Below are positions 8,360-17,433 of a stretch of 37,116 nucleotides of DNA, piece by piece. A program made the position numbers and the translations under genes. The first letter of the stretch is position 1. Each line of letters begins with the position of its first letter. The notes beneath the pieces were generated by a model, which did not search any database, was not told the origin of the DNA, and saw nothing but the letters and a program-made list of their open reading frames with translations. This DNA is from Streptomyces violaceoruber. Its GTDB lineage: Bacteria; Actinomycetota; Actinomycetes; Streptomycetales; Streptomycetaceae. The stretch lies in the NCBI GenBank assembly GCA_000720805.1, contig JODI01000080.1, positions 1-37,116 on the forward strand, read 5' to 3'.

Positions 8360-8563
8360 GGTCCCCGGTCCAAGAGACCCTGCCGTTCGAGGACCTGCCG
8401 GAGGTACCGACGGCGTCGCCCTGGTGCCAGCGGTGGCGTGAGCGAAGGCATTCCTGGGCGCATGTCCGGGACGGAGGCTTCGACGCTCGCCGCTACACCG
8501 TGGACGTCATCCCCGACGAGGAGCCAGCCAAGGGGTTCGTGCTCGCACACCATTACTCCGGCT
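8356..8563 (+). pseudogene. Mom-like DNA adenine-modification protein, 3'-truncated by an IS
   Basis: The GTG at 8356 overlaps the previous stop. About 69 residues (VRSPVQETLPFEDLPEV ... RRYTVDVIPDEEPAK ... VLAHHYSGSY) match the start of the Mom family, acyltransferase-fold proteins that modify adenine in phage and plasmid DNA against restriction; HHYSG is the conserved early motif. The match stops at SGSY, where IS5-type sequence begins near 8566. The frame then runs on through IS DNA to 8667. Full-length Mom proteins have roughly 200 or more residues, so the core is missing and I find no remainder beyond the IS. The gene is surely inactive. Confidence 0.65.
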
Positions 8564-8565
8564 CG

Positions 8566-8895
8566 TATGGGATTATCTGCATCTGTCAAGTTCTAGTGCA
8601 GGTCAGGCCATGGAACTCATCGCAGGCACGTCAGGCACGAGGTTCCGGCGCCCGCGCAGCGCTGTGAGAGCAAGGCCGATGAGTACAAGGAGCGGTCCTC
8701 CAACGGAAGCGACCACGGCCGGCCTCGGCGGACCGGATCGGCTCCCTCGCGCCTCAGCGCGGTGATCAGCTTGCCGAACTGGCGCGGGCTCAGCCCGGTG
8801 AACGGGGCTATCCAGGAGGGCTCCGACGCCGTGATCACACCAGCCACGACAAGATCATCTCACCCCTGACCAGCAGTCACGGGACACCCTCTACT
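8566..8895 (-). mobile_element. IS5-type remnant, internally deleted, inserted in the Mom-like gene
   Basis: A minus-strand GTG at 8847 starts a typical IS5-family N-terminus (VAGVITASEPSWIAPFTGL, SPRQFGKLITALRREG, GRPWSLPLEDR). After LEDR, near 8690, the family pattern is lost, and the other end of the element follows within about 125 bases, so most of the transposase is deleted. The ends look imperfectly inverted: ATTATCTGCATCTGT at 8570 against ATTACCTGCGCCAGT read from about 8910 on the other strand. Exact borders are uncertain. It cannot move on its own. Confidence 0.6.
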
Positions 8896-9096
8896 GGCGC
8901 AGGTAATAGCGGTTCTCGTCCTGGCGATCACGTGGAAGCTCACTATCAGCATGACCTAAGGATCAAGCAGGGTTCGTGGCAAGCCATACCGGGCCCGGAG
9001 GCCAGCGGCCCTCGCAGGACCACAGAAAACATAACGGGGGGACGGGGAGTCGACCTGGTTCCAACTCGTCGAGCGGCGGCAGTAGGCGCGCGCGCC

Positions 9097-10353
9097 TCAG
9101 CAGGAGTTCCCGCCGGGGCCGCCGAAGAAGAGGTAGGTGCCCCAGTCGGGATCAACCGAGTTGTTGGTGATCTGGACCGAGTAGCACTGCCCCGTGACCG
9201 AGCCCGCTTCCGCCAGGGACGAGTTCACTGCGCCGCCGCCCATGGGGTATACGAGCGAGGACCGTTGGTACGCGGCCTGCCCGAAGCCCGCCGTGGCGTG
9301 CCGCCCGGAACCCATTGGGGGCCACATGGTGAAGCCGGACGAGGTCTCGCCGCCAAAGGTGGCCCGGGTGGCCTTGGTGGTCAGCGGCCCGCCGTTGAAC
9401 CAGGCCACAGGGAAGCAGCCGATCGGGTGGCCCTCGAAGTAGAACCACCACGCACTGTCGGTGAGATAGAAGCCCATCTGGTATGCGATTTGCGATCCAC
9501 CGGTCTGGGAGTACGGCAATGGGGCGCCTGGAGTCACGTAGGGGTTGGCGACCGGGCGGAACACGCCGCCGTCCAGGTTGTAGACATAGTGGCCGGTGTC
9601 GTACGTCTTCCGGGTCGCGAAGACGAACAGGTGCGGGTCGGCGTTGTGGTAGAGCTCGATGTCGACATGCCAGCCGCATTCGACGGTTTGGAGGAGGGTG
9701 CCTTCTTGGCCCGCCTTGTACCACTGCTGGCTGAAGGTCCCCTGGAACGAGGCCAGGGCGAACGGGTTCCACACATTGATGATGCTCGACCCGCCCAGGC
9801 AGTCGATGTCCTGCTCCCCGGTCGCGTACCGCTTCGGAACCGACGGTGCTAGCCGCTCGTCGGCCGCGGGTTCCGCGAGGCGGGTGCGCCCGCCGCCCTT
9901 TGCCATGAAGGCGGCTAGGGTCGAGAAGCGGCACATTGCCGGCAAGGTGGTGCGGTACAGGGGCGTGCTGCCCTCGGGACAGGCACCGGTCGTCACCAGG
10001 CTTCGCGGTGCCGGGCGCATGTCATCCCGCGACCCGGGGGCCGGCGGTGTCGGCTCGTATGGTTCGGGTGCCCGCGGCGGTCCTTCGGCGGGGGCGGTGG
10101 CGAGACCGCCCCAGCGCCGCGCGGCAGGGTGCATGTCCTCGGGGATGCAGTCGATGACCTGTCCGTCGGTTTCGACGAAGCTTTCGACGGGGCTTACGCC
10201 GCTGTACAAATCCAGCAGATATGCCTGCATCTCTTTGAAGGCGTATTCGCTTTCGACTGCGGCGCCGGGGAGTTGGCGAGCCTCTTCGTACCTTGTCGAA
10301 GCCAGGGATTCGAGGAATTTTTCGAACGGTTGCGGGGAAAGTTGAGTGGACAT
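9097..10353 (-). CDS. Neprosin-domain (DUF239-like) protein
   Basis: 418 residues from ATG 10353; an in-frame extension to 10479 has no support. The C-terminal half (about 195-415) has the neprosin pattern: GSSIINVWNPFALASFQGTF, SQQWYKAGQEG, QTVECGWHVDIE, then HLFVFATRKTYDTGHYVYN, SAWWFYFEGHPIGCFP and FGGETSSGF. Neprosins are glutamate-type proline-cleaving endopeptidases, and E in QTVECGW is a candidate catalytic residue. The first about 190 residues are helical then Pro-rich and could be a propeptide. There is no signal peptide, unlike plant neprosins, so export by Sec is not expected. It follows the 1165-residue gene after 135 bases on the same strand and may be the last gene of that operon. 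Confidence 0.75.
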   Translation of the reverse strand: MSTQLSPQPFEKFLESLASTRYEEARQLPGAAVESEYAFKEMQAYLLDLYSGVSPVESFVETDGQVIDCIPEDMHPAARRWGGLATAPAEGPPRAPEPYEPTPPAPGSRDDMRPAPRSLVTTGACPEGSTPLYRTTLPAMCRFSTLAAFMAKGGGRTRLAEPAADERLAPSVPKRYATGEQDIDCLGGSSIINVWNPFALASFQGTFSQQWYKAGQEGTLLQTVECGWHVDIELYHNADPHLFVFATRKTYDTGHYVYNLDGGVFRPVANPYVTPGAPLPYSQTGGSQIAYQMGFYLTDSAWWFYFEGHPIGCFPVAWFNGGPLTTKATRATFGGETSSGFTMWPPMGSGRHATAGFGQAAYQRSSLVYPMGGGAVNSSLAEAGSVTGQCYSVQITNNSVDPDWGTYLFFGGPGGNSC

Positions 10354-10488
10354 GGGGCTACTCTCTCGAAGAGTCGAAATCGGCGGCCGCCTGTCAGGTG
10401 GCCGGATCTTCGGGTTGCCGGGAGTTGAACTGCCGCTCGTGGGTGCGACGGTGACCGGGGATCCGGGATGCGGGCTCAAGCGATTGAC

Positions 10489-13400
10489 TCATGCGGGCCG
10501 CCACCCTGCCGGCAGGACGATGGTGTCGACAAAAACGTTGCGCCGTACCAGATCCGGCGGCGATCCGGTATCGATGCCCGGGATGTTCTCGGTTTCCCTC
10601 AGTCGGATTCGCAGCCGCCCTGGTGTGGACACCAACGTTAGGGGCGGTATCGATCCGTTGGCGCTACGGACGACGCTGCCTCCGGCGACCGGCCGCCACG
10701 CGGACAGATGCGGTTCCGCGGCGGCGTCGTCGACCACCACGTCGAGGTCCTCGGGTGTGACGCCGGGGCCGCAGGACTCCAGGATGGCCTCGAGCCGGTT
10801 GAGTGGGTTGGGGGAGAGCCCGTCGACGCTGGTGACGAGTTGGTTGCCGGTGCGGGTGACCACGACATGCCGGTCGGGCAGCAGCGGCACCATGTCGGTG
10901 ACGACGACCGGTGATAGTTGCAGCCCTTCGATGCTGTCGCGCTGGTAGCGCGCGACGGCGAGCCGGACGAAGGGGTTGTAGGACGCCGCGGCGGCGGGGA
11001 CGGTAAATTCGATGTCGGCGTACCAGCGGTCACCGGCGGGGGTGACGTTGACGGGGATGATGGTGACCGGCGTGTTCGATTCGGACAGTGTGACTTGCCG
11101 GGCCGCAGCCGCATTCGCGAACCAGGCAGTCGTGGGTCGCGGCGCGGTGGCGGGGGTGCCAAACAGGGGGTCGCGCCCGACGCGGGTGACCCACTCGCTC
11201 TTGGCTGTCGGATCGCTGTCGCTGGTGGCCAGTACGACGGCCAGCTGTTCGCCTGCGCCGGTCTGGAACCACGGACGCGCCAGCTCGACGCGCAGCCGCT
11301 GGGCGTGCCGGGTGTGTTCGATCCGATCGGCGGCGGGTTGGCTGCGCTGCCACTTAAATCCGGGCACGATCCCGAGGACCACCGGTGCGGCCGGACGCAC
11401 CGTCGACAGCACGTTGAGCGTGTCCTGCGTGTGCGAGCTCTGGAACGCTTCCTCGGGTTCGGTGTCTTTGAAGTATTCGCGAAATCTGCTGGTGGCCTTG
11501 ACCGTATAGGTCACCGCACGATGCTTGGCGTCGCCGAATTCGTGGCGGATCCGCACCGGTGGCGGGTCGCCGCGATCGAGTGACTGGCTGTGCAGGTGGG
11601 CGACGGTCACCGGCCGCTGTCCGATGGCGGCCTGATCGCCGACGTCTTCGACCTCGGTCCAGGACGCGGCCACCTCCAGTCGTCCAGTGCTGTCGGTGTG
11701 TAGGCCGAATCCGGAATCGGCCGGGGTGAAGGTGGCGTTCAGCACCACAGCGGTGGCGCCGGGACCGCGTTCGACCGCCGTGCCGGGAAGATTCCATTTC
11801 GGTTCCGCCAGCGGGGTTCTGACCGCGTGCACGACCAGAATTCTCCGTGGCGGGGTGACCAGCGGATTGCGACCCAGCAGGGTTTGTTCCGGGGAGATCG
11901 GCGGATTGCTGAGGTAGTCGGTGACGGCGAGATGGTCGGACTTGTCGCCGGGAATGGTCGAGGATAGTTCGATGGTGGCCTGTTCGGCCTTGGCGAGGGT
12001 GACCTTCAGTTTGCCGGCCGACCAGACGATCGTGACCGGATCGGGCTGGTTGGCGTGCGGACGCAACTCGATGGTTTTCGCTTGTGCATCAGGCCATCGC
12101 GGCGTCCACTTGTCGTCGTCGCTGAGCTCGTGGGCGAGACCGCCCGGCTCGGCGGGGACCACGGCGTTGACGCCTTCGGCCGCCGGATCGTGCAGCCCGG
12201 CGCCGCTCGCATCCGCGCCCATGGCGCGCCGGGCCAGAGCAAAGGATTGTTCGTCGCTCATCGGCTCATCGAGCATGCTGTGCTGCTCGACGAGCTGCAG
12301 CGACGCGGTCGGAGGCTCGAGGGTGCGGCTCTCGACGAGCGGGTAGTCCGGATCCACGGCGTGCAGCTGCTCGGGGGTGAGGTTCTTGTCGCTGCGAACC
12401 ACCATCCGGTCGATGGCGGCTCCCGGCGCGAATGAGCCCGCGCCACTCAGCCGGGGCGGCTGGATGGGGTCGTGACGCCGATAGATCACGCTCGCGCTGG
12501 CCGCCTGATTCCCGCCGATGTCGTCGAGTTTCAGTCCGCCACCGGTGATATCGGCGATCCGAATGCGCATTCGGTAGCGGTTGGAGAACCGCAGCGCCGG
12601 AAGACACCCCGGCGGGATCGCGAAATCCAGCCCGAACCGGTAGGGCAGCGATGTGCCCGGGTCTCGGCTCGGTCCGTTGGTGTCGCCGCGCAGGTTCGGC
12701 AGGGGCACCGCCAAACTCCATCCGACCCACGTCAAGACGACCTCGTCGGTGTGAAGTCCGCCATCGGCGTCCTTGACCGCTGCGAACCCTTTGACGTGTC
12801 CCTCCTCGCGCACCCGGTCTGCGACCGGTCCCAGCTGCCCGATCAGCAGATCGTCGATCTTGTACTCGGCATCGCGTTCGCACAGCGAGCGCCAGGGATC
12901 GCTCTCCCTGCGGATGTCGACGCGATAGCCGAGCACGAGATCCTCGGCAGTGAATGCGGTTTCATCTGTGTCGAGTTCGGCTCGGTACCGGGCAGTCCGC
13001 TCGGCGAAGTCGAGCCCCCGATTCGGCCGCAGCAGTGCCAGGCCCGACGACCGCATGGGCGGCATCGTCGCGTCCGCCCGCGGCTGGGAGGCGAGGTCGC
13101 GGGCGGTCTGCCGGAGGTTGCCGACCACACCGTCGATATCGAAGGTCGCCACCGCCCATGCGGTCGGATCCGCAGGTGCGGTCGGTGAGGTGATCGATGT
13201 CGACTGAGACAGATCGAGCAGGCCGTTGCCGATGCCGGAGGCCGAGCCGGGCGCCGGCCAGAACCCGGTGGTCGGCGGGGTGAGGTCGAGGTCGTATCGG
13301 GTCCATGGTGCGGTGACGAGCCCAACCAGGGGCGGCGGGTCGTCGCAGCGGATGGACAGCTGCCGCCCGTCGGCGGCCCCGACATCGAGGTCGGCCACAT

Positions 13401-13986
13401 CGACGATGACCTCGAAGACCAGCCCGAGGTCGAGCAGCACCGTCGGATGTTCGCGCAGTCGCGCCACGGTGGCATGGAAATCGGGGATGCCGAACGCAGG
13501 CGGTTCGGCGGGGGCCGACGGCCGCTCCGGCTCGGGCGCAGCCCACTCGGCGAGGGCCGAGCGGATCGCCGAGTCAGCATCGTTGGCGGAAACGGCCGTG
13601 ACCCGGCTGACGGACCGATAGGTGTTGGCCACATTACGGGCATCGCTGTACGAAGGCGCTACCTCCGGAACCGGATTGGTCTTGGGAGTAAAGGGGTTGA
13701 CGAAACCCGCGTCCCCACCGAAGAATCCGGTCCACACCTCGGATCGCGCACGTGCCACGTACCGCGGCCGGTGCGCGGCCTTGCGAACGCCGAGCGAGGT
13801 CTTGGTCCACAGCGTGAAACTTGTATCCGCAGCGAGGGCCGGCCAGTCCTGCAGGCCGTCCTCACTGATATCGACTCCGGTGAGTCGCGGTACGACCAGT
13901 ACCCGGATTGACGCCTTCGACGGTATCCCGCCGCCGGCATCCGGGATGAGTCTGCTGGGGACGGCCACCCATACCAGCTCACTCAT
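10489..13986 (-). CDS. Unknown 1165-residue beta-rich protein
   Basis: Starts MSELVWVAVPSRLIPD at 13986, eight bases after the stop of the 914-residue gene, so the two are co-transcribed. I do not recognise a family. It has no signal peptide or membrane helix. Long parts look like beta-sandwich modules (RRILVVHAVRTPLAEP, HRAVTYTVKATSRFREYF, RWYADIEFTVP, DRHVVVTRTGNQL), separated by Pro/Ala-rich linkers. The N-terminus (ASIRVLVVPRLTG, WPALAADTSFTLW) may be a separate domain. Such size and architecture suit a structural, scaffold or injected protein rather than an enzyme, but this is speculation. Codon use is less extremely GC-ending than in the 4-8 kb genes. Confidence 0.8.
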   Translation of the reverse strand: MSELVWVAVPSRLIPDAGGGIPSKASIRVLVVPRLTGVDISEDGLQDWPALAADTSFTLWTKTSLGVRKAAHRPRYVARARSEVWTGFFGGDAGFVNPFTPKTNPVPEVAPSYSDARNVANTYRSVSRVTAVSANDADSAIRSALAEWAAPEPERPSAPAEPPAFGIPDFHATVARLREHPTVLLDLGLVFEVIVDVADLDVGAADGRQLSIRCDDPPPLVGLVTAPWTRYDLDLTPPTTGFWPAPGSASGIGNGLLDLSQSTSITSPTAPADPTAWAVATFDIDGVVGNLRQTARDLASQPRADATMPPMRSSGLALLRPNRGLDFAERTARYRAELDTDETAFTAEDLVLGYRVDIRRESDPWRSLCERDAEYKIDDLLIGQLGPVADRVREEGHVKGFAAVKDADGGLHTDEVVLTWVGWSLAVPLPNLRGDTNGPSRDPGTSLPYRFGLDFAIPPGCLPALRFSNRYRMRIRIADITGGGLKLDDIGGNQAASASVIYRRHDPIQPPRLSGAGSFAPGAAIDRMVVRSDKNLTPEQLHAVDPDYPLVESRTLEPPTASLQLVEQHSMLDEPMSDEQSFALARRAMGADASGAGLHDPAAEGVNAVVPAEPGGLAHELSDDDKWTPRWPDAQAKTIELRPHANQPDPVTIVWSAGKLKVTLAKAEQATIELSSTIPGDKSDHLAVTDYLSNPPISPEQTLLGRNPLVTPPRRILVVHAVRTPLAEPKWNLPGTAVERGPGATAVVLNATFTPADSGFGLHTDSTGRLEVAASWTEVEDVGDQAAIGQRPVTVAHLHSQSLDRGDPPPVRIRHEFGDAKHRAVTYTVKATSRFREYFKDTEPEEAFQSSHTQDTLNVLSTVRPAAPVVLGIVPGFKWQRSQPAADRIEHTRHAQRLRVELARPWFQTGAGEQLAVVLATSDSDPTAKSEWVTRVGRDPLFGTPATAPRPTTAWFANAAAARQVTLSESNTPVTIIPVNVTPAGDRWYADIEFTVPAAAASYNPFVRLAVARYQRDSIEGLQLSPVVVTDMVPLLPDRHVVVTRTGNQLVTSVDGLSPNPLNRLEAILESCGPGVTPEDLDVVVDDAAAEPHLSAWRPVAGGSVVRSANGSIPPLTLVSTPGRLRIRLRETENIPGIDTGSPPDLVRRNVFVDTIVLPAGWRPA

Positions 13987-13994
13987 TGATGCCT

Positions 13995-16739
13995 CTATTC
14001 CTCGCGGGCGAATGCCGCCCGATATGCCCGCCATTGCGAAAGCCCGTCGAACGCAGGGACTTCCCGGCGGACCGGATGACGATCGGTCCCCCCTGCCAGC
14101 ACCCATTCTCCGGAGTCGAGTTCGACGCTGTCCGACCACAGGGTCAGGTCGACCTCGACGACCAGGGTGGCGCGCCCGACCAGCGCATTGCTCTCCGACT
14201 GGTAGGTCATCGACAGGCACAGCTCGATCGAGACCGAGATCAGGCCCAGGATGCTCAGGCTGCCGCCGACGCGGAGGGAGCCGCTGACCGTGACGGCCCC
14301 GCTCTGCTCGAGAACGAATCGAACGCCACCGAGTGCGTGCACCTCACCGCGGGCAACCACGAAATCGACGGCGAGGAAGGCGCCGAACTCCAGCGACGCC
14401 TCGAACCGGCGAAGACCCCGCTTGTCGAGCGCAAGTTCGATGTAACCACCCCCGCCGAACATCATGATGCCCAACTGGAATGGGCTCAGTCGGCTGGAGA
14501 AGCCGAGCAGGATCGATATCGGGCGGCCGTCGAAGGGCACCTCGATCCCCGCGGTGAAGATCATGTTCCGCATCGTGAACGCGCCCGTCGTGATCGACGG
14601 AACTGGCAGCGAATAGTGGACCGACAGGCTCGATGGATTGACATCGATGAGCTTACCTGCGGCGCCCAGATCGCATGCTCTCGCAAGGTCTTTGAGCAAC
14701 GTCAGGTCGCCGGCGAACTCGACCTTGACGCCGGAAAGATCGAGATGCGGCGATTTTCCGCTTTTCTGGCTGAATTTCATCGACGCGAACGAAAGTCTGA
14801 GCACTGCCTTCGGGCCAGGCGGCAGTTCCAGCGTGAAGTCGTTGACGACGCAGGTCGTTTCGGCCTTGTCGGGGGCGGCGACGATGGTGAGATCGAGCTT
14901 GGTCACGTTGGGTTTGGCCTTGAACGACCCCGTTGAGGTGAGCTTGATGCCCTTCCACTGCATCCGGACCTCGGGTGCCTGCCCCGGGGTGGGGGTGACG
15001 GTGATCTGCGGGGGCAGCTCCAGCTGGGTGAGCAGCGACTTCAGCGGGAACCCGAGCAGCGTTGCCGAGTCGGACGGGAAAAGCTTTGCCGGGTCGATGA
15101 ATCCGGTGCTCGGATCGGGCAGTGAGAGCTTGTCGATCGGTCCCATGCTGCGCGAGATGGCATTGGTGAGGTACTTCGGTGCGAGCAGGCCGCCCGAGCG
15201 GTCCGCGGCCTTGCTGAAGTCGATTGAAACCGCGTCGGTGGGCATCTCCAGCAGGACGTCCTCCGCGCCGTTCTGGAGGTACTTCTTGGCGAAAGCGACT
15301 CTCGCCCGTGGGTCTTCGCCGCGCAGCGCCCGCAAGGCGGGCAGCCCGATCTCGAGTTCGGTGAGCTTGGCGCGATAGCCCTTGGTCAGGTCGAGTCCCT
15401 CGCCGACGCTGGCGCCACCGATCTTGAGCTTGCGCACCTCGTGGAAGGCGGCATCGGTCCGTGCACCAGCAGCGTCGGCGGCGACCGGTCCGGTGAGATC
15501 GATGGTGACGGGCGCGATCTTGACCTCGGTCTCGCCGTACTCGCGCGTCAGCCGCTCAGCAAGCACGGGGCTGCTCAGCGAGTCAGTGGTAGGCCGTAGA
15601 TCGAAGACGAACAGCAACGGCAGCTCCATCCGCACTACGCCGCTGCTCGTCGTACACGCAACGGGGAAAAGCACTCTCGCGCCGGACAGGGTGGTCGGCC
15701 AGAAATGCGTGCCGACAGTACCGACGCCGGGCAGGCTCGTAGTCAGCTGAACAGCTTCGGACAGATCGCGGAAAACCGAACGGGTGATTTCGACGTCGCC
15801 GAGCGGAAAGGCACGCCGGATCGGCCCGTCGCCCGGCGCGTGCCGGACCGGCTCCAGGATGGTCAGGACGCGCACTGTGCGGAGCACCGCGGCACCACCG
15901 GCCGCTGGGTCGTAGATCCGTTCGGTGGCTTTCACGAACTCGGCCCTATGGCCGAGCGGATACAGCACCCCGCTGGCCAGCGTGCGCACGTGCATATCGC
16001 GGCCGAGGTCCGCGCGATGCTCCCACTCGAAGTTGCGGAATACGCCCTTCGCATCCAGCGTGCCGCCGAGCGCACTCAACTCCAACCGCGAGAGCTGGGC
16101 GGGTTGGCTGGCCGTCTCGGAGAACAGCCGCAGCCGATCGCCGCGGGCGAGCGGCAGCGCGTTGCCGGGCTTGAACGTCGGATCGGCCGCACCCGCGGTG
16201 GCCTGGTCGGCAACCCGCAAGGTGAGACCCGCACCGTGCGGATCGACGATGCGCGTGCGCCACAGCCCACTGGACTCGGCCGAGAACGGCTGCGTCAGGT
16301 GGCGGCAGACGGTGCCGGACGACCCACGCGGCGCGATCACCAGCCGCCACGGCAACTCGATGGCGGTGTCCTCGGGACCGGGCGCCCCCGCCGGAACGAG
16401 CAGCGGATTGTCGATCGCGGCAGCGAGCACACCCTCGGCGGTGAGCGGAATCTGCACGCCCGCAGCGACGGCGAAGACCAGGCGGGTCGATGCAGACAAC
16501 ATTGCCGACCACACCGGCACCGCCGTGCCCCCGCCGCCGGCCGGTAGTTGGGCAGGAGCCGCCGAGCCCGGGGGCGAGGACTCCTCGCCGACATGCTGTG
16601 GTGGCAAGACGAGCACAAGGCGGGCCTGCGCGCCCGCAGTGAGGTGGGCGGACACGCCGCTTCCGGCGACGGCGAATCCCGACCAGCGGACCCCGAGGAT
16701 CAGGTGGTCATCGGCTCGTATGAAGAGAACGCCAGCCAC
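13995..16739 (-). CDS. Unknown 914-residue beta-rich protein
   Basis: Starts MAGVLFIRADDHLILG at 16739. No family recognised, no signal peptide, no clear membrane helix. The N-terminal about 400 residues look like mixed beta domains. The C-terminal about 300 residues alternate in long amphipathic strands with Gly turns (TTGAFTMRNMIFTAGIEV, ISILLGFSSRLSPFQLG, IMMFGGGGYIELALD, GEVHALGGVRFVLEQSG, SGSLRVGGSLSILGLISV), like a large beta-sheet or barrel-like fold. The gene is 70 bases after the 206-residue gene and eight bases before the 1165-residue one, in the same direction. The pair are probably partners. Confidence 0.8.
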   Translation of the reverse strand: MAGVLFIRADDHLILGVRWSGFAVAGSGVSAHLTAGAQARLVLVLPPQHVGEESSPPGSAAPAQLPAGGGGTAVPVWSAMLSASTRLVFAVAAGVQIPLTAEGVLAAAIDNPLLVPAGAPGPEDTAIELPWRLVIAPRGSSGTVCRHLTQPFSAESSGLWRTRIVDPHGAGLTLRVADQATAGAADPTFKPGNALPLARGDRLRLFSETASQPAQLSRLELSALGGTLDAKGVFRNFEWEHRADLGRDMHVRTLASGVLYPLGHRAEFVKATERIYDPAAGGAAVLRTVRVLTILEPVRHAPGDGPIRRAFPLGDVEITRSVFRDLSEAVQLTTSLPGVGTVGTHFWPTTLSGARVLFPVACTTSSGVVRMELPLLFVFDLRPTTDSLSSPVLAERLTREYGETEVKIAPVTIDLTGPVAADAAGARTDAAFHEVRKLKIGGASVGEGLDLTKGYRAKLTELEIGLPALRALRGEDPRARVAFAKKYLQNGAEDVLLEMPTDAVSIDFSKAADRSGGLLAPKYLTNAISRSMGPIDKLSLPDPSTGFIDPAKLFPSDSATLLGFPLKSLLTQLELPPQITVTPTPGQAPEVRMQWKGIKLTSTGSFKAKPNVTKLDLTIVAAPDKAETTCVVNDFTLELPPGPKAVLRLSFASMKFSQKSGKSPHLDLSGVKVEFAGDLTLLKDLARACDLGAAGKLIDVNPSSLSVHYSLPVPSITTGAFTMRNMIFTAGIEVPFDGRPISILLGFSSRLSPFQLGIMMFGGGGYIELALDKRGLRRFEASLEFGAFLAVDFVVARGEVHALGGVRFVLEQSGAVTVSGSLRVGGSLSILGLISVSIELCLSMTYQSESNALVGRATLVVEVDLTLWSDSVELDSGEWVLAGGTDRHPVRREVPAFDGLSQWRAYRAAFAREE

Positions 16740-16809
16740 GGCTTCACCTCCCCATAATCGAACGTGTCAGGGGCGATTGCGTAAATGTTCGAGCCACGCC
16801 TGGTTTGGA

Positions 16810-17430
16810 CTACTTCTCCGTTTCATATCCGCCGAGTGGCGAATCGTCGAACTCCAGGCGTCGCCGGGCCGGGCCCTCCAGCAAGTCGAGCAGCTCGTCC
16901 TCGCGGTAGATGCGCCCTGCTGCAAAAAAGTCGGGTGCGGGCGAGAGCGCGATGAAGAGGTCGGCGTCTCCGTCGAGCTGACGCAGCCACAGCAAGAACG
17001 CACTGAGCGCCGGGATCTTCAGCATGTGCAGCTCGTACCGGCCTGACCGAACCGCAGGGACCTCGTCGAGCCCTTGTAGTGCCGCCGCCGTCGCCTGCAC
17101 GTACGGTCCGACGTTGACCTGCTCCAACACGGGCGGTCGCTCGTCGGTGCCGACGGACACCTCGCTGCTCGCCACGGCACCTTCCTCGGCCAGGACCAGG
17201 TATCGCCAGCCGGTGACCGCCGAGTCCGTAAGCGGTCGGCGCGCCACGAGATGCTCGAGCCCGACATGGTGCACCTGGTGGGGCACCGAAAGCGTCACAT
17301 CCGTCATGGGCAGGGCCGGCGTGTCGGCCGCTCCGGCCAGGCCGTGCTGGGCGAGTCGGGCGACCTGCTGGAAGCCCGTCAGTGCGATCAGCTGCGCATC
17401 CCTGGACGGCGATGGGTATTCGACAGCCAT
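16810..17430 (-). CDS. Unknown 206-residue protein of the protease operon
   Basis: ATG 17430 has GAGG six bases upstream, within the last codons of the protease gene three bases away, so translation is probably coupled. The sequence is compact and globular (QVHHVGLEHLVARRPLTD, GWRYLVLAEEGAVASSEV, ELHMLKIPALSAFLLWLRQL, DADLFIALSPAPDFFAAG) with a charged tail. No family recognised and no signal peptide. Its fixed place between the protease and the giant proteins suggests an adaptor, chaperone or inhibitor, but there is no direct evidence. Confidence 0.75.
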   Translation of the reverse strand: MAVEYPSPSRDAQLIALTGFQQVARLAQHGLAGAADTPALPMTDVTLSVPHQVHHVGLEHLVARRPLTDSAVTGWRYLVLAEEGAVASSEVSVGTDERPPVLEQVNVGPYVQATAAALQGLDEVPAVRSGRYELHMLKIPALSAFLLWLRQLDGDADLFIALSPAPDFFAAGRIYREDELLDLLEGPARRRLEFDDSPLGGYETEK

Positions 17431-17433
17431 CGG

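Noticed and set aside
9084..9097. Palindrome AGGCGCGCGCGCCT at the neprosin stop
   Set aside because: A GC-only alternating run without a loop is expected by chance in such DNA and is a poor terminator.
9659..17046. Plus-strand open frames across the protease operon
   Set aside because: All lie opposite well-supported minus-strand genes and show no motifs; typical high-GC shadows.
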